Shown: positions 38,456 through 47,867, counted from the stretch's first letter. The stretch: DNA of 64,000 bases from Symbiodinium natans (GCA_905221605.1 CAJNDS010000224.1:1791559-1855558), one strand, 5' to 3'. Notes: generated by a model not told the origin, from the sequence alone. Made by a program: numbers and translations.

Positions 38456-41400
38456 CTCGTATTTATTTATTTCTACATATATATATATAGATATATACAG
38501 ATTACTACTCTTTTTTTCCGTGCGCGCGCGCGCCTGTGTGTGTGTGTGTGCATGTTTGTTTTTTTTTTTTTTGTGGGGGGGGGGGGGGTGGGTATGGACT
38601 GCAAACCATTTGGGGGGTGCTCGAGAAAGTCAGGGCTATACTCATGTAAGCCCTGCTGATGAGCTTCCAAGTCCCTTAAGAGCCCAGTGTCAATTCGAGT
38701 TATATATTCTTCTGGTACCCCCCCCCCCCCCCCCCCCCCCCCCCATTATCATTCCAATTAAAGACTGTCATTCCAATTAAAGACTGTTAGAATAAAGGGG
38801 GAGACATCCCGGGGCGTTCTTTAGAACAGCTTCCTTTTTGGTCTAAGGGGTCCTTTAGGGTGTCGCATCATACAAGGGGCCCACCCAACGGGACCTGAGT
38901 TGAGAAAAATGAACCCTGAACCCTAAACTCTCAACCCACACGAAAACCGCACATCCCTAGCTGGACAAAGGGGTTTTACCCAAACCCTAAACCCCGAAAG
39001 CCCTACATCAGTTACACGACAGGCGAAGGTGTTGGAACGTGTTGCTTCGGAGATCACGGGGCACGCAATAACTAGGAATTCTCTGAAGCTGAACGTTTTG
39101 CCCCAGAGCTTACAGGGTTTAGGGTTTAGGGTTCAGGGTTCAGGCTTTCGGGTTTAGGGTGTATCCGGGTTTAGGGTTTGGGGTTCAGGGTTGCGTGACC
39201 TGTAGTCTGCAAGGTTTTCATGGCCATCGACGACAGCGGGAACGGAATGATTACAGAACACCGGCTGAAGGAAATCTTGTCCAGACCGGAGGCCCGAGGG
39301 ACATTCTGGTGTTTGGCTTGTGCTTGCAATGAGGGGTTCAGGGATACCCTAAACCCTAAACCCTAAACCCTAAACCCTAAACCCTAAACCCTAAACCCTA
39401 AACCCTTACCCCGTAGGGATTAGGGTTCACGCTTCAGGGTTTAGGGTGTGGGATGGTCGGGTTTTGGGGATATTGTAGACTCGTAATGTGGTTCTGTGGA
39501 CCAGGAAATCCTTACCATCCTAAGGTACTAGGGTTTACATATAAAGCTTGGGATGTTCCCCCTTATACTAACAATCCTGAATAGGGATCATCATAGGGGG
39601 TAGTACATAATCCCTACAAACCCTAAACCCTAAACCCTAAACTTGGGTTCGGCCGGTCCACACTAACAGTCACCACCAGCAGACCCACAAATAAAAGCAC
39701 CCGGTAAATGCCAAAAAATTGACTGAGATTCCAGCTATTCCTGGTGCTATTCCTGGTGCTATTTCTGGTGCATTTTTTTGTGCTATTCCTGGTGCTATTT
39801 CTGGTGCTATTTTTTGTGCTATTGATTGTGCTATTTCTGGTGCTATTTTTTGTGCTATTTTTTGTGCTATTGTTTGTGCTATTTCTGGTGCTATTTCTGG
39901 TGCTGTTGCTGGTGCTATGTGACTAACAATCACCATCAGCAGACCCACAAAAAACAGCACCCGGTAAATGCTAAGCTGCTAAAATTGACTGGGATTCCTG
40001 GTGCTATTTCTGGTGCTATTGTTTGTGCTATTTCTGGTGCTATTTTTTGTGCTATTCCTGGCGCTATTCCTGGTGCTATTTTTTGTGCTATTGTTTGTGC
40101 TATTTCTGGTGCTATTTCTGCTGCTATGTGACTAACAGTCACCACCAGCAGACCCACAAAAAGAAGCACCCGGTAAATGCTAAAATTGACTGGGATTCCT
40201 GGTGCTATTTTTGGCCTGTGTGTTATAAGGCCATGGCGTTATTTGACTGTTAGTGTGGACCGGCCGAACCCAACCCTAAACCCTAAACCCTAAACCCTAC
40301 TAAGGACTGTTAGTATTAGGGGGAACATCCCAATATAAGGCTCTAGCCTAACGCTCGCCCTGCAGCTGCGCACAGTCTCCCCTTAAAAAAATGTCCCAAG
40401 TTGCTGAAACAGCCCAAAAGAGCGCAAACCCAACCCAGCCAAAAGCCACAAGGAATGCCAACAGTAGCCCGAAACCCTAAACCCTAAACCCTAAACCCTA
40501 AACCCTAAACCCTAAACCCTAAACCCTAAACCCTAAACCCTAAACCACACCTCCAAAGATCCTTAGAATAGCCACCCTCAGAGCAAGCTCAGAATTCCTA
40601 AGCCTTATGGCAACCCCCCAAGAGCCCTAACCCTAAACCCTAAACCCTAAACCCAATACCCACACGAAGCCCTGATCCCCTAACAGGTCGCAGCTTATTT
40701 TCAGACGCTGGAACTCGCCGCTTGTCTTGCATGCGTAAGGAGGGGTTTAGGGTTTTTGTCGGTTGAGTGCTTAGGATTTAGGGTCTAGAGGGTTTAGGGT
40801 TTAGGGTTTGGGGTTTAGGATTTAGGGTTTAGGGAGGGTCTATAGGGTTTTAGTATGCAGTGCCCACGCCAAGACCGCCCAAACACAACTTGAAACGAAG
40901 CATGGCAGATCCAGCCGAAACCAACGAAAGCTCTAAGCCTAATTCCCGCCGTAATCCCTAAACCTCCGACCCCTGAACCTTAAACCCGACACACTAAACT
41001 CCCCAAACCCTAAACCCAAACCCCTAAACCAGAAGCTAAGGATGTTCATGAGAGTGCGGCGCTCTTCCACCTCCTGGACAACGGCGATGGCGAGGCCTCT
41101 TGAACCATCCCTTGCTTGCTTCATCTGAGTGGTTTAGGGTTTAGGGTTTAGGGTTTAGGGTTTAGGGTTTAGGGTGTAGGGTTTAGGGTTTTAACCAAGC
41201 ATCCATGCACGCCCGAAACCCCGAGAGTTGAGTTGCCTGAGGCTTGGGGATCTTGTGCCTGGATTGCTAATTTAGGGATATTGGCATTGGCTTGACTTGA
41301 CATGTGCACAGAGCATTTTCCTTACGATTTGGGATCAAGCCACAACATGCAGCGCTTAGTTGCTTTTCTGCGGGGCCCTCTTTGTGCTCCCCGTGCAATC

Positions 41401-43276
41401 TAGAGGGTCGTGAAACCTGCATGGACATTGCACCATATCCCACCAGTCTTAACTCTAAACCCTAAACCCTAAACCCTAAACCCTAAACCCTAAACCCTAA
41501 ACCCCTGAAAGAGGATCGGTCCCTTGCAAGGCCAAGGGGGGCAAGGCGACGGCCAACCCCCCCCCCCCCCCCCCCCAACCAAAACTCTGACACCGACGTC
41601 TCCCCCTGCCAGCGAACCAAGTACTTCACCTCCCCAGGACCTCCCAAAGCTCTTAACAAAAAGGGGTTTAGGGTTTAGGGTTTAGGGTTTAGGGTTTAGG
41701 GTTTAGGGTTTAGGGTTTAGGGTTTAGGGTTTAGGGTTTCCAGCAGAAGGTTCACAACGATGCTAGGACGCCACTGTCAACAAGAATGACATACATGAGC
41801 ACGATCAGAAAGCAAGGATACCCTAAACCCGCAAAGGTCACAAGGCAAGGGTGGAGCCCTCGCGCGGGTGGGGATGAACAAGTCGGGGCGCGCGCCTGCG
41901 TGCTTTTCGCACCAGCGCGTCCCTTCAAATTGAGACTGCCTATAGGCCCTAAACCCTCCCTTGGGTCCCCGTACCAAAATAGGGAATACTTGGGCTTTAA
42001 CGTACTTCCTATTTAGGCCCTAGACCGTAAACCTAAACCCTAAACCCTAAACCTTAAATCCTAAACCTTAAACCCTAAACCCTAAACCCTAAACCCTAAA
42101 CCCTAAACCCTAAACCTAAACCCTAAACCAAGTATGTACTTAAAAAAGGTACATGGACCCTTACGGCCTATACCCTCAACCCATCCCCTTGTGGCATCCT
42201 CCAGTCTCTGATATGGCTCCCTGCAACTGCTGGTTTAGGGTTTAGGGTTTCGGGTTTCGGGTTTAGGGTTTTAGGGTTTAGGGTTTTTAGGCTTTAGGGT
42301 TTAGGGCCCTAAGCCCTAAACCCGAAACCCCTCAACCCTGAATCCTGAACCCTGACCTCGCCCTACATACACACTCGCCCTCGAGGTCACGTTGGACGAA
42401 TTTATAGACGGAATCATGCGGTGCAAAGGAACTGCCAGGACGCCCTTGCCAACGTCTTCTGTTTCCGGTTCGGTTTTTGGGGTTTAGAGTTGATGTTTAG
42501 TCTGGGGCTTAAGGGGCCCAGAGGCCATAGGGTCGGGGTGTTAGTGAGTACATGTCAGCACGCACCGGCCTCTAAAAAGTGGCGTTGCAGGGTTCGATTG
42601 GGGCCGCAAGTTAAAGGCTCCGTTCACATTGCCTCCTCCTGGGTTTAGGGTTTAGGGTTTAGGGTTTAGGGTTTAAGGTTTAGGGTTCAGGGTTTAGGGT
42701 TTAGGGTTTAGCCTCCTCCTGATAGTACCGCCCTCCCACCTGCACTGAGGAAAAGCTCCTTTCTGGCTGGAAGAACAGCGTCACCCAACGCCCTAAACAC
42801 GGAACAATCCAAACTTAAGGGGGTCTGTTTACGGTCCCCGTCACCCAAGCCGCTGAACCTCAACCCGAAGCTGATACCCCAAAGCCTCAACACCAACAAC
42901 TTTGGGGGGTTTAGTGGGCTTCGGCCATGCATGTGGGGAGGGGTGGGGTGGGGGGGGGGGGGGGGTAGGATTTTTCTAGGGGAGGTGACAACGGACTATA
43001 TTTCGGGTTTCGGAGTTTAGGATGGAGGGTTCGCGGTCTGGGGCGGAGCGGGCCTTGGTCTCTCTGTTCGTTGTGCTATCCCCGACACACCATGAACATC
43101 AACTCCTATGGCCAATTTTAAATGTTATCCTAAACCCTAAACCCTAAACCCCACATCTTAGAGGGGAACGCAGGGCCATCGACCAAGTGGCGATGCATGC
43201 CGACCTCAAGCAGCTCGAAAAGAAGCTCAACAAGCTCATCCGCCTCCTCAAGGACTCCTACATATCCAAACCCTAA
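26030..43276 (+). CDS. Voltage-gated cation channel, one six-helix domain plus EF-hand tail (18 exons; N-terminus not found)
   Basis: Membrane channel opening on depolarisation, probably passing Ca2+ and/or Na+. Exons: 26030-26127, 27047-27168, 27466-27546, 28757-28810, 28941-29001, 29129-29286, 29739-29776, 29908-29967, 30791-30834, 31462-31520, 32588-32636, 35002-35075, 36379-36394, 38320-38343, 39214-39315, 41041-41094, 42386-42428, 43164-43276. After the first two bases they join into 1,248 nt of one frame, 415 residues plus stop, and every exon phase agrees. Order is S1, S2, S3, S4, S5, pore helix, selectivity loop, S6, paired EF-hand region, short coiled tail. A single domain is about a quarter of an animal Cav/Nav channel, so four subunits would assemble. 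Acceptors are AG|G; donors are GC (9), GT (4), GA (2) and two ambiguous. The first exon enters in phase 1, so at least one upstream exon is missing. The family call is firm; ion selectivity and the exact ends of exons 2 and 5 are not. Confidence 0.85.
26201..26411. repeat. Tandem triplication inside a family D element (channel intron 1)
   Basis: Three head-to-tail units of about 63-67 bp, each starting GGTACC(C)TTTTTCCCA and ending AACAACAGAAA or a variant, then the D right end GGGGCTACCAAG at 26400-26411. Confidence 0.8.
27177..27305 (+). repeat. TTTAGGG array with CTTAGGG core (channel intron 2)
   Basis: About 12 CTTAGGG units between canonical ends. The opposite-orientation array at 27380-27460 completes the intron. 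Confidence 0.95.
27625..27883. mobile_element. Family C MITE interrupted by a family F element (channel intron 3)
   Basis: C arms lie at both ends (TACTTGGAGGTTCTGGGTAC and CCATAAACCTCCAAGTA). The middle, 27658-27770, is a family F element with the CACTTTACACTTTTTGGG and GTGTACACTTTTTTGG arms also seen at 62751. Confidence 0.75.
28051..28202. mobile_element. Family E element with T-run/G-run junction (channel intron 3)
   Basis: ACTACTATTTGCTTAAGAAC at the left and GTTCTTAAGCAGATGGGAGT at the right. The right arm carries T(16)G(11). Copies: 36009-36150 and 55220-55322. Confidence 0.7.
28811..28940 (+). mobile_element. Introner, channel intron 4 (GC-AG, duplication GCTC)
   Basis: The intron begins with GCTC, and the next exon begins with the same GCTC after CACCAAG. 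The element therefore starts at CTTAGC and ends at CCAAG, supplying the acceptor AG; the duplicated target supplies the GC donor. Length 130 nt, with a CCCTAAA tract near the centre. Confidence 0.75.
29739..32636 (+). CDS. Channel exons 7-11: S5 end, pore and S6
   Basis: Exon 7 completes S5 (CLGALMMGNLLQ). Exon 8 (SFIEDESQALEDREWIWDRY) is the outer turret. Exon 9 is the pore helix (AYRSWYTLFEITF) and exon 10 continues with AGNWP, giving the filter-type sequence FEITFAGNW with one acidic residue per subunit. The intron falls inside the filter. Exon 11 is S6 (LFFAVYITVVVFAVIR). The introns before exons 8 and 9 carry perfect 4-bp duplications, GCTT and GCAC; removing one copy plus the element restores the frame exactly. 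Four identical acidic filters would suit a Ca2+- or Na+-permeable channel, but selectivity is an inference. Confidence 0.85.
29777..29907 (+). mobile_element. Introner of family D, channel intron 7 (GC-AG, duplication GCTT)
   Basis: Upstream exon, then GCTT, then CTTGGTAGCCC; the right end is GGGGCTACCAAG, then GCTTCATCG of the next exon. Terminal inverted repeats match family D copies elsewhere. Excision of one GCTT plus the element restores CAGAGCTTCATCGAG, which reads in frame. A TTTAGGG tract occupies the right half. Confidence 0.85.
29968..30790 (+). mobile_element. Intron 8 of the channel with perfect duplication GCAC
   Basis: GCAC follows TACG at the left and GCAC follows CCCCAAG at the right; joining restores TACGGCACGGCC in frame. 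The interior has grown to 823 nt with TTTTAGGG arrays, poly-C and poly-G runs, AT repeats and GGGCTTA arrays. Confidence 0.7.
30000..30246 (+). repeat. TTTTAGGG array (channel intron 8)
   Basis: About 28 eight-base units with few substitutions, then poly-C (30268-30288) and poly-G (30304-30327). Confidence 0.95.
31143..31215 (+). CDS. Coding-like island inside channel intron 9 (weak)
   Basis: A frame with GC3 near 80% reads LPGKFEGSHVVLRARMQLKP. It lies between the pore-helix exon and the AGNWP exon, which join directly, so it is not expected in the channel. Unrecognised. Confidence 0.2.
33595..33915. repeat. G-rich tract with GGGGGGCCA-like units
   Basis: About 320 bp of purine-rich repeats with CCAG spacers and TCAGGGG variants, inside channel intron 11. 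It gives open frames on both strands that I do not treat as genes. Confidence 0.85.
34658..34769. mobile_element. Family D MITE, intact reference copy without tract
   Basis: CTTGGTAGCCAAGTGGTACC at the left and GGTTACTGGGCTACCAAG at the right, 112 bp. The same ends bound channel intron 7 and isomerase intron 2. Further copies: 15558-15613 (56-bp deletion form), 38004-38099, 60692-60803. Confidence 0.8.
35002..43276 (+). CDS. Channel exons 12-18: post-S6 segment, EF-hand pair, C-terminal helix
   Basis: Exon 12 follows S6 (VIGAIFLKETLDAAQNDAEQ). Exon 13 is only 16 nt (reads LRMKA in context) and exon 14 only 24 nt (EYVQKLES). Exon 15 holds the first EF-hand-like loop DDSGNGMITEHR, with D, S, N and G at positions 1, 3, 5 and 6 but R instead of an acid at position 12. 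Exons 16 and 17 build the second loop, LDNGDGEVTLDE, with E at position 12 but L at position 1. Neither loop is canonical, so Ca2+ binding may be weak or cooperative. Exon 18 ends in a Lys/Leu-rich helix, then reads into a CCCTAAA array whose TAA (43274-43276) is the stop. The protein may really end here, or a further donor may have been missed. Confidence 0.8.
35103..35348 (+). repeat. TTTAGGG and TTTATAGGG arrays (channel intron 12)
   Basis: A block of about 12 nine-base TTTATAGGG units (35156-35263) is embedded between canonical blocks. Confidence 0.95.
35695..35815 (+). repeat. TTCAGGG array (channel intron 12)
   Basis: A homogeneous variant block of about 15 TTCAGGG units. Confidence 0.9.
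36252..36367. mobile_element. Family L palindromic element before the 16-nt exon
   Basis: Arms CTATGTGGGTGGTTGTCAAA and TTTTGACAGCCATCCATGTAG. It lies 11 bp upstream of channel exon 13. A related copy is at 5763-5857. Confidence 0.7.
37484..37660 (+). repeat. TTTAGGG array (channel intron 13)
   Basis: About 24 units; it directly precedes the open island at 37663. An opposite array (37318-37395) is rich in CCCCAAA. Confidence 0.95.
37663..37925 (+). CDS. Coding-like island inside channel intron 13, unknown
   Basis: An 88-codon open frame with ordinary composition (for example KLFVWHALLDATTGPANRMS and DSCIDMMSKIMKDLDSGLFF) flanked by telomeric arrays. It lies between the exons coding LRMKA and EYVQKLES, which join directly in the family pattern, so it should not be part of the channel. 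It could be an exon copy, a captured gene fragment or a nested gene. No family recognised. Confidence 0.35.
38145..38298 (-). repeat. CCCTAAA array (channel intron 13)
   Basis: About 22 units ending 20 bp before the 24-nt exon at 38320. Confidence 0.95.
39548..40333. mobile_element. Family A palindromic MITE split by a telomeric tract and a second element
   Basis: The left arm (39548-39616) starts TTGGGATGTTCCCCCTTATA and the right arm (40297-40333) ends GGGGGAACATCCCAA, as in intact copies at 8681 and 49570. Between them are CCCTAAA repeats and the 631-bp element at 39643. All of it is inside channel intron 15. Confidence 0.8.
39643..40273. mobile_element. 631-bp element with perfect 30-bp terminal inverted repeats and internal minisatellite
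   Basis: Left end 39643-39672 (TTGGGTTCGGCCGG...) and right end 40244-40273 are exact reverse complements over 30 bp. Inside, a unit containing GACCCACAAA and CACCCGGTAAATGC appears three times (about 39663, 39922 and 40132), each followed by 12-bp repeats alternating GGTGCTATTTCT and TGTGCTATTTTT. No transposase. Both flanks are CCCTAAA repeats, so a target duplication cannot be told apart. Confidence 0.85.
41961..42166. mobile_element. Family B MITE filled with a telomeric tract (inside channel intron 16)
   Basis: The left half (TTGGGTCCCCGTACC to TATTTAGGCCC) and right half (CCAAGTATGTACTT to ACATGGACCCTTA) are separated by about 100 bp of CCCTAAA variants at the loop. Copies at 60889 and 61525 lack the tract. 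Confidence 0.8.
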
Positions 43277-44137
43277 ACCCTAAACCCCTAAACCCTAAGC
43301 CCCTAAACCCTAAACCCTAAACCGTCTAGGGGTATAGGGTTCAGGGATGACAGTAAACTCCCATGAAGAACATCCTTATCCAACTTTCTGGAGTTTACGG
43401 TAAACCTATTTCATGGTTTAGGGTTGAGCAGGGTCCTTGGATTAAGAGTCTTCAGCCACAGCCAGCCTCCATGTCTCCCCTTGGTGGGTTTCCCCCCCCC
43501 CCCCAAGCCCGAAACCTTACCTGAGTACTCTAATGTAGTTCCTTTGTGAAATTTTAGGGCCTGTTATGTTGTTTTTTCCATTCAGGCTTATGGTATACCA
43601 CCCTAAAAGGAGCTACGCCTACAACTTGGTCATATTCGGGTAGCATTTTACATTTTTAAGGGTACTTAAATCCAATAAGGAATGTAGTCTTATTTTCTAA
43701 CTACGATCCCTAAGGGGTTTAGGAAAAGGGCGTTTATAGTAGTATCCCACAAAAAATGGCTTTTGGTTTCTCTAGGTGCAAAGTATGAATAGTACACTTG
43801 AGATACACCCTGAACCCTAAACCCTGAAGCTAAACTTTCCCTAAACCCTACACGCCCTCCCCACCCGGACCGCTCGAGTTTTGCTTGGAGGTTCAAGGGT
43901 ACTTAATAAACGTAGTGTTTTTCGTGCCCCAAAATATGGTTGTAGAACCATAGTTGCCCGACTCATATCCCTACCCTACTTATAGGGTACCCAAGAATCT
44001 CCAAATCCCCAAAACCCTAAATCCTAAACCCTAAGCCCTTATACATGTGCAGGACGCAGACCTTCCCAATCGCACCAAGAGTACGGCAAATATGAAGCGA
44101 AGCGGTGGGACTCAGGCAAATCATCTCAAGGCGCGTT

Positions 44138-44270
44138 TGGGGTTTGAGGGCTTCGGAGGTTTAAGGGCTTCGGAGGTTTGAGGGCTTTAGAGGTTTGAGG
44201 GCTTCCAGAGGTTTGGGGGCTTCAGAGATTTGAGGGCTTCAGAGGTTTGAGGGCTTCAGAGGTTAAAGGG
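44138..44270 (+). repeat. 17-bp minisatellite
   Basis: Seven to eight copies of GGTTTGAGGGCTTCAGA, a unit that itself resembles a degenerate telomeric repeat. Confidence 0.85.
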
Positions 44271-44658
44271 GTTTGGGGTTTAGAGTTTCGGGTTTAGGGT
44301 GTTGGGTTCATTTTCTTAAGACCCCCCACAAACATTCTGCCCTCATATGGGTAGTATAGGGATTATTGTCTTTCGTGTTTTTGGATTTCGTAAGCAAAGC
44401 GTAGTTCGGCGTTGGGGTTAACATCCAGGGTGCACGGCTAGACACGCATTTTCTTCGCCTCCTGCCACACAGCAGGGATGTCATGTTGGTGCGTGCAGGC
44501 TTAAACCAGGGCTTTTACCAGAACTGTTGCAATGATCCCACAGTAAAGCTTTAAACCCTAAACCCCAAACCCTAAATAGAACCCAGCATGCGATAAGATG
44601 CTACATCTGTTCCCAATTGGTTCCAAATCCAAGAGCCATCCATGTAATGCCCATACCG

Positions 44659-44766
44659 TGGAAAGTTCCCCCTTATACTAACAGTCCTTAATGGGGATTA
44701 TAGTACCCCTCATAGTCCCTATTACAGTCCCTATTACGTACTGTTAGTAGAAGGGGAACATCCCAA
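44659..44766. mobile_element. Family A MITE with a short internal duplication
   Basis: Same arms as the other copies; AGTCCCTATTAC is duplicated in the loop side. Confidence 0.75.
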
Positions 44767-45164
44767 CCCATACCCTTCAAAACCCAAGCAAAGCCTCTCA
44801 AGCCCAAGTTCTTATACCAAAAGGGAACCACCAAAACCTAACAACCGGTTTAGGGTGTAGAGTTTAGAGTTTAGGGTTTAGGGTTTAGCGGCACAAAACA
44901 CCCACGCCCCAAACCCCTGTAGGTTCAGATGTCAGGGCTTAAGTCACCCTTAAATGGAGATGGGGATTTTCCCGAATGTTAGGCGTCCTTTTTCAGGGTG
45001 CTTAAGATATGTATATATATATATTATTTTTAATTTATTTATTCATTTAAAATAGTTGTTTATATAAACACTAAACTCTAAGCCCTAAACCCCTAAACCC
45101 CTCATCCCCTAAACCCCTAAACCCCTCATCCCCTAAACCCCAAAACCCCTAACCCCTAACCCCT

Positions 45165-45262
45165 GACTCCTAAACCCTAAACCCTAAACCCTAAACCCTA
45201 AACCCTAAACCCTAAACCCTAAACCCTAAACCCTAAACCCTAAACCCTAAACCCTAAACCCT
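45165..45262 (-). repeat. CCCTAAA array
   Basis: About 14 canonical units, preceded by CCCCTAAA variants from 45075. Confidence 0.95.
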
Positions 45263-45299
45263 GATCTGTTGTTTTTTCAGGTTTTCCGAACCGACCTTT

Positions 45300-45372
45300 C
45301 GGTCCACCTAGCGCCGTGGAGGCAGTGAACCGAGCCACATCCGAAATGCAGTTCGACGCACCCCATGAAGGG
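45300..45372 (+). CDS. Coding-like island after a strong acceptor, unknown (weak)
   Basis: A pyrimidine run and CAG|G (TTGTTTTTTCAG, ending near 45290) precede an open frame reading GPPSAVEAVNRATSEMQFDA. It ends at a TTTAGGG array. Product unknown. Confidence 0.25.
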
Positions 45373-45984
45373 TTTAGGGTTTAGGGTTTAGGGTTTAGGG
45401 TTTAGGGTTTAGGGTTTAGGGTGTAAGGTTTAGGGTTTACGGTTTTTAGTGTTCTGAGAGACGCCAAAACCCCTCAATTAAGGAATAGACCTTAAATCGT
45501 AGTAGGGTTCATGTGATAAGTTAAGGGATACTTCTAAATTTCGGGGTTTTGGAGTCTCTGGCCACTGGTTCTTCGCAGGGAATGAGGCTTTCGGGCCGTA
45601 AATCCCCTTTAACGAGTTATATAAGGTACCTCAGTTTTAGGGTTTAAGGTTTAGGGCTCATTACCTCATTCCCTACTAAGAACCCGCCAGTTTCACCCCG
45701 CAGACGACGAAGCACTCTCAAGGGATACTTCGGAAGGGACCCAAACCCGAAACCCTCAACCCTGAGCCTCGCAAGAAGCCCCTGTCTACCCCAGGGTCCC
45801 TTCTCGAATTCAAACCTTCAGACCCTCTCCTCTTCCATTGGCGCCATGTGGCTTGGGAAGAGGACGGTTGTGACACGTCCTCCGAGACCTTGCGAAACCC
45901 CAAATCCCTAAGCCCCAAACCCATATCCCAACCTAGTCACAAAGCCGGCCGCAAGCCTACCCGAGTGTTCCCACGTCAAGGTAT

Positions 45985-46146
45985 GCAAACCCTACACCCT
46001 AAACCCTAAACCCTAAACCCTAGACCCTAAACCCTAGACCCTAAACCCTAAACCCTAAACCCTAAACCCTAAACCCTAAACCCTAAACCCTGAACCCTAA
46101 ACCCTAAACCCTAAACCCTAAACCCTAAACCCTAAACCCTAAACCC
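45985..46146 (-). repeat. CCCTAAA array
   Basis: About 23 units with a few CCCTAGA and CCCTGAA variants. Confidence 0.95.
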
Positions 46147-46169
46147 CATCCTAAACCAAGCCTTTCGCA

Positions 46170-46300
46170 AGCAGCCAGATTACGCCATCCAGAGAGGCTC
46201 GGACAAGAGTTGTGCAGCTGGATGTGCTGGTAGGAGCCGAGCTGCTCAGCCAAGCTGATAGCGTGGTCCTGCTTCGTTCCTTTGGGAGTGCCCAGACCTT
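46170..46300 (-). CDS. Coding-like island, strand uncertain (weak)
   Basis: The minus frame reads TKQDHAISLAEQLGSYQHIQ with GC3 near 76%. A + frame is open too (RVVQLDVLVGAELLSQADSV) but has lower GC3. It could form a minus-strand gene with the island at 47868-47956. No family recognised. Confidence 0.25.
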
Positions 46301-46783
46301 CGAAATCCTTTACCCTAAACCCTAAACCCTAAACCCTAAACCCTAGAATCCTGAACCCTTACTTGCAGGGTTTACTGCAAGTTCTGTGCCTCTGTGGCAC
46401 TCTGAACTCGAAGGAATACAGTGGTTTAGGGTTTAGGGTTTAGGGTTTAGGGTCTCGGGACGCAGAATCCACATCCCCTACCCGAACCCCTCAACAGCCT
46501 CAACAAAAAGTTTCAGGGACGCTAAACCCTGAGCCTTGAAATCTGAAAACCCTAAACCCTAGATGTTCTCGAGTATTCGGACGGCGCTTTACGGATGAGG
46601 GCTGAATTGCGGCTGAGCGTTTACTTTGGGTTTAGTCTAGATAATTCGGTTTGGTCTAAAAAAGGTCGGGTCCCTTTCGGTTTAGGGTTTAGGGTTTAGT
46701 TTGGGAAACCGAAGCATTCTGTATGTACTGTGCGACACCTCAGAATCCTAGAAGGGCTGATGCAGTATGAGGCTGGAGAAAAC

Positions 46784-46888
46784 TACCTGAAGACTCGAAT
46801 GTAGTTCCTTTTGGTGCCCGTTCTGTTGTTTTCCATAAAGGCTTGTTGTATACTATTACCACCCCAGAAGAACCTAGAGTCTTCAGCT
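46784..46888. mobile_element. Family J element
   Basis: Arms CCTGAAGACTCGAATGTAG and TAGAGTCTTCAGC. A related copy is at 43517-43620, part at 17668-17740. Confidence 0.65.
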
Positions 46889-46934
46889 AAACCCTAAACC
46901 CTAAACCCTAAACGTCAAGAACAGAAGAGGCATT

Positions 46935-47010
46935 CCGGTTCCAATGTGCAAATGCGATTGCACGTCCCCGCCCGTTTCCTATGACGATTTCGGACAGCCG
47001 GGGGTGAGAA
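46935..47010 (+). CDS. Coding-like island, unknown (weak)
   Basis: An open frame reads MCKCDCTSPPVSYDDFGQPG with GC3 near 68%, flanked by CCCTAAA and TTTAGGG arrays. A minus frame is also open but has poorer codon use. Confidence 0.2.
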
Positions 47011-47359
47011 CAAACCATAGACTGAAAGGGTTTAGGGTTTAGGGTTTAGGGCTTAGGGTTTAGGGTTTAGGGTTTAGGGTTTAGGGTTTAGGGTTTAGGG
47101 CAAGGGCCCAGGACCTAGCTTCACGTGTTCGTGTTCTAAGTTTCATACCCTTTCCCTGTCTTTCAATGAGCCAGCCCCCCCAAACCGACCGAAGTTTCCA
47201 AACTGTAGAGGCCCCAAGCTCTCTCTGCTCTTCTTAATAAGACCCTAAAGCCCTATACCCTGTATACCCTAAAGCCCTAAGACCCTAATCCCTAAACTCT
47301 AAAGCCTAAAGTCGTAAAGCCCTGACCGTAAAACCCTAAAAACCCTAAAGCCGTAAAAC

Positions 47360-47503
47360 CTTGGTAACCCAGTGGTACCCTTTTGCCTTTTTTTGGTTCA
47401 AGGTTCCCGTCTAAAGGAACCAACCCCAACAAAGGGTTTAGGGTTTAGGGTTTAGGGTTTAGTGTGGGTATCCTTTTTGGAATAAGGTGACAGGGCTACT
47501 AAG
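47360..47503. mobile_element. Family D MITE filled with TTTAGGG
   Basis: CTTGGTAACCCAGTGGTACCC at the left, CAGGGCTACTAAG at the right. The tract begins at CAAAGGG, where the unfilled type reads AAAAAGGGT. Confidence 0.8.
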
Positions 47504-47867
47504 TCTTAAGCTGTCTATGACAGTGTGGCAAACGGGCGCCGCAGAGCTGACAGTGGTCAACATCCCTACAGCTTTGCGTGCATCGCTGAGTGAACCTCCA
47601 CATTATCTTCTGCAGTTGCCCTTTGGACGAGAAAGAAGCCCCCAAACCGGTCAAGGGCTTAGGGTTTAGGGTTTAGGGTTTCGGGTTTAGGGTTTGGGGT
47701 TCAGGGTTTAGGGCAGACCATGTCTGACGCAGTGCGACGACGCGAATTCGCCAGCTCAGCTGCACAATCTCAGGGGGCTAAAGACCCTTCCTCAAGCAAG
47801 ATAGATATACGCCTAAACCCCAAACCCCAAACCCTAAACCCTAAACCCTAAAGCTTAAACTGAGTGG

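Noticed and set aside
39670-40253. Ala/Ile repeat proteins on both strands
   Set aside because: 12-bp minisatellite inside a transposable element; no start context or splice signals.
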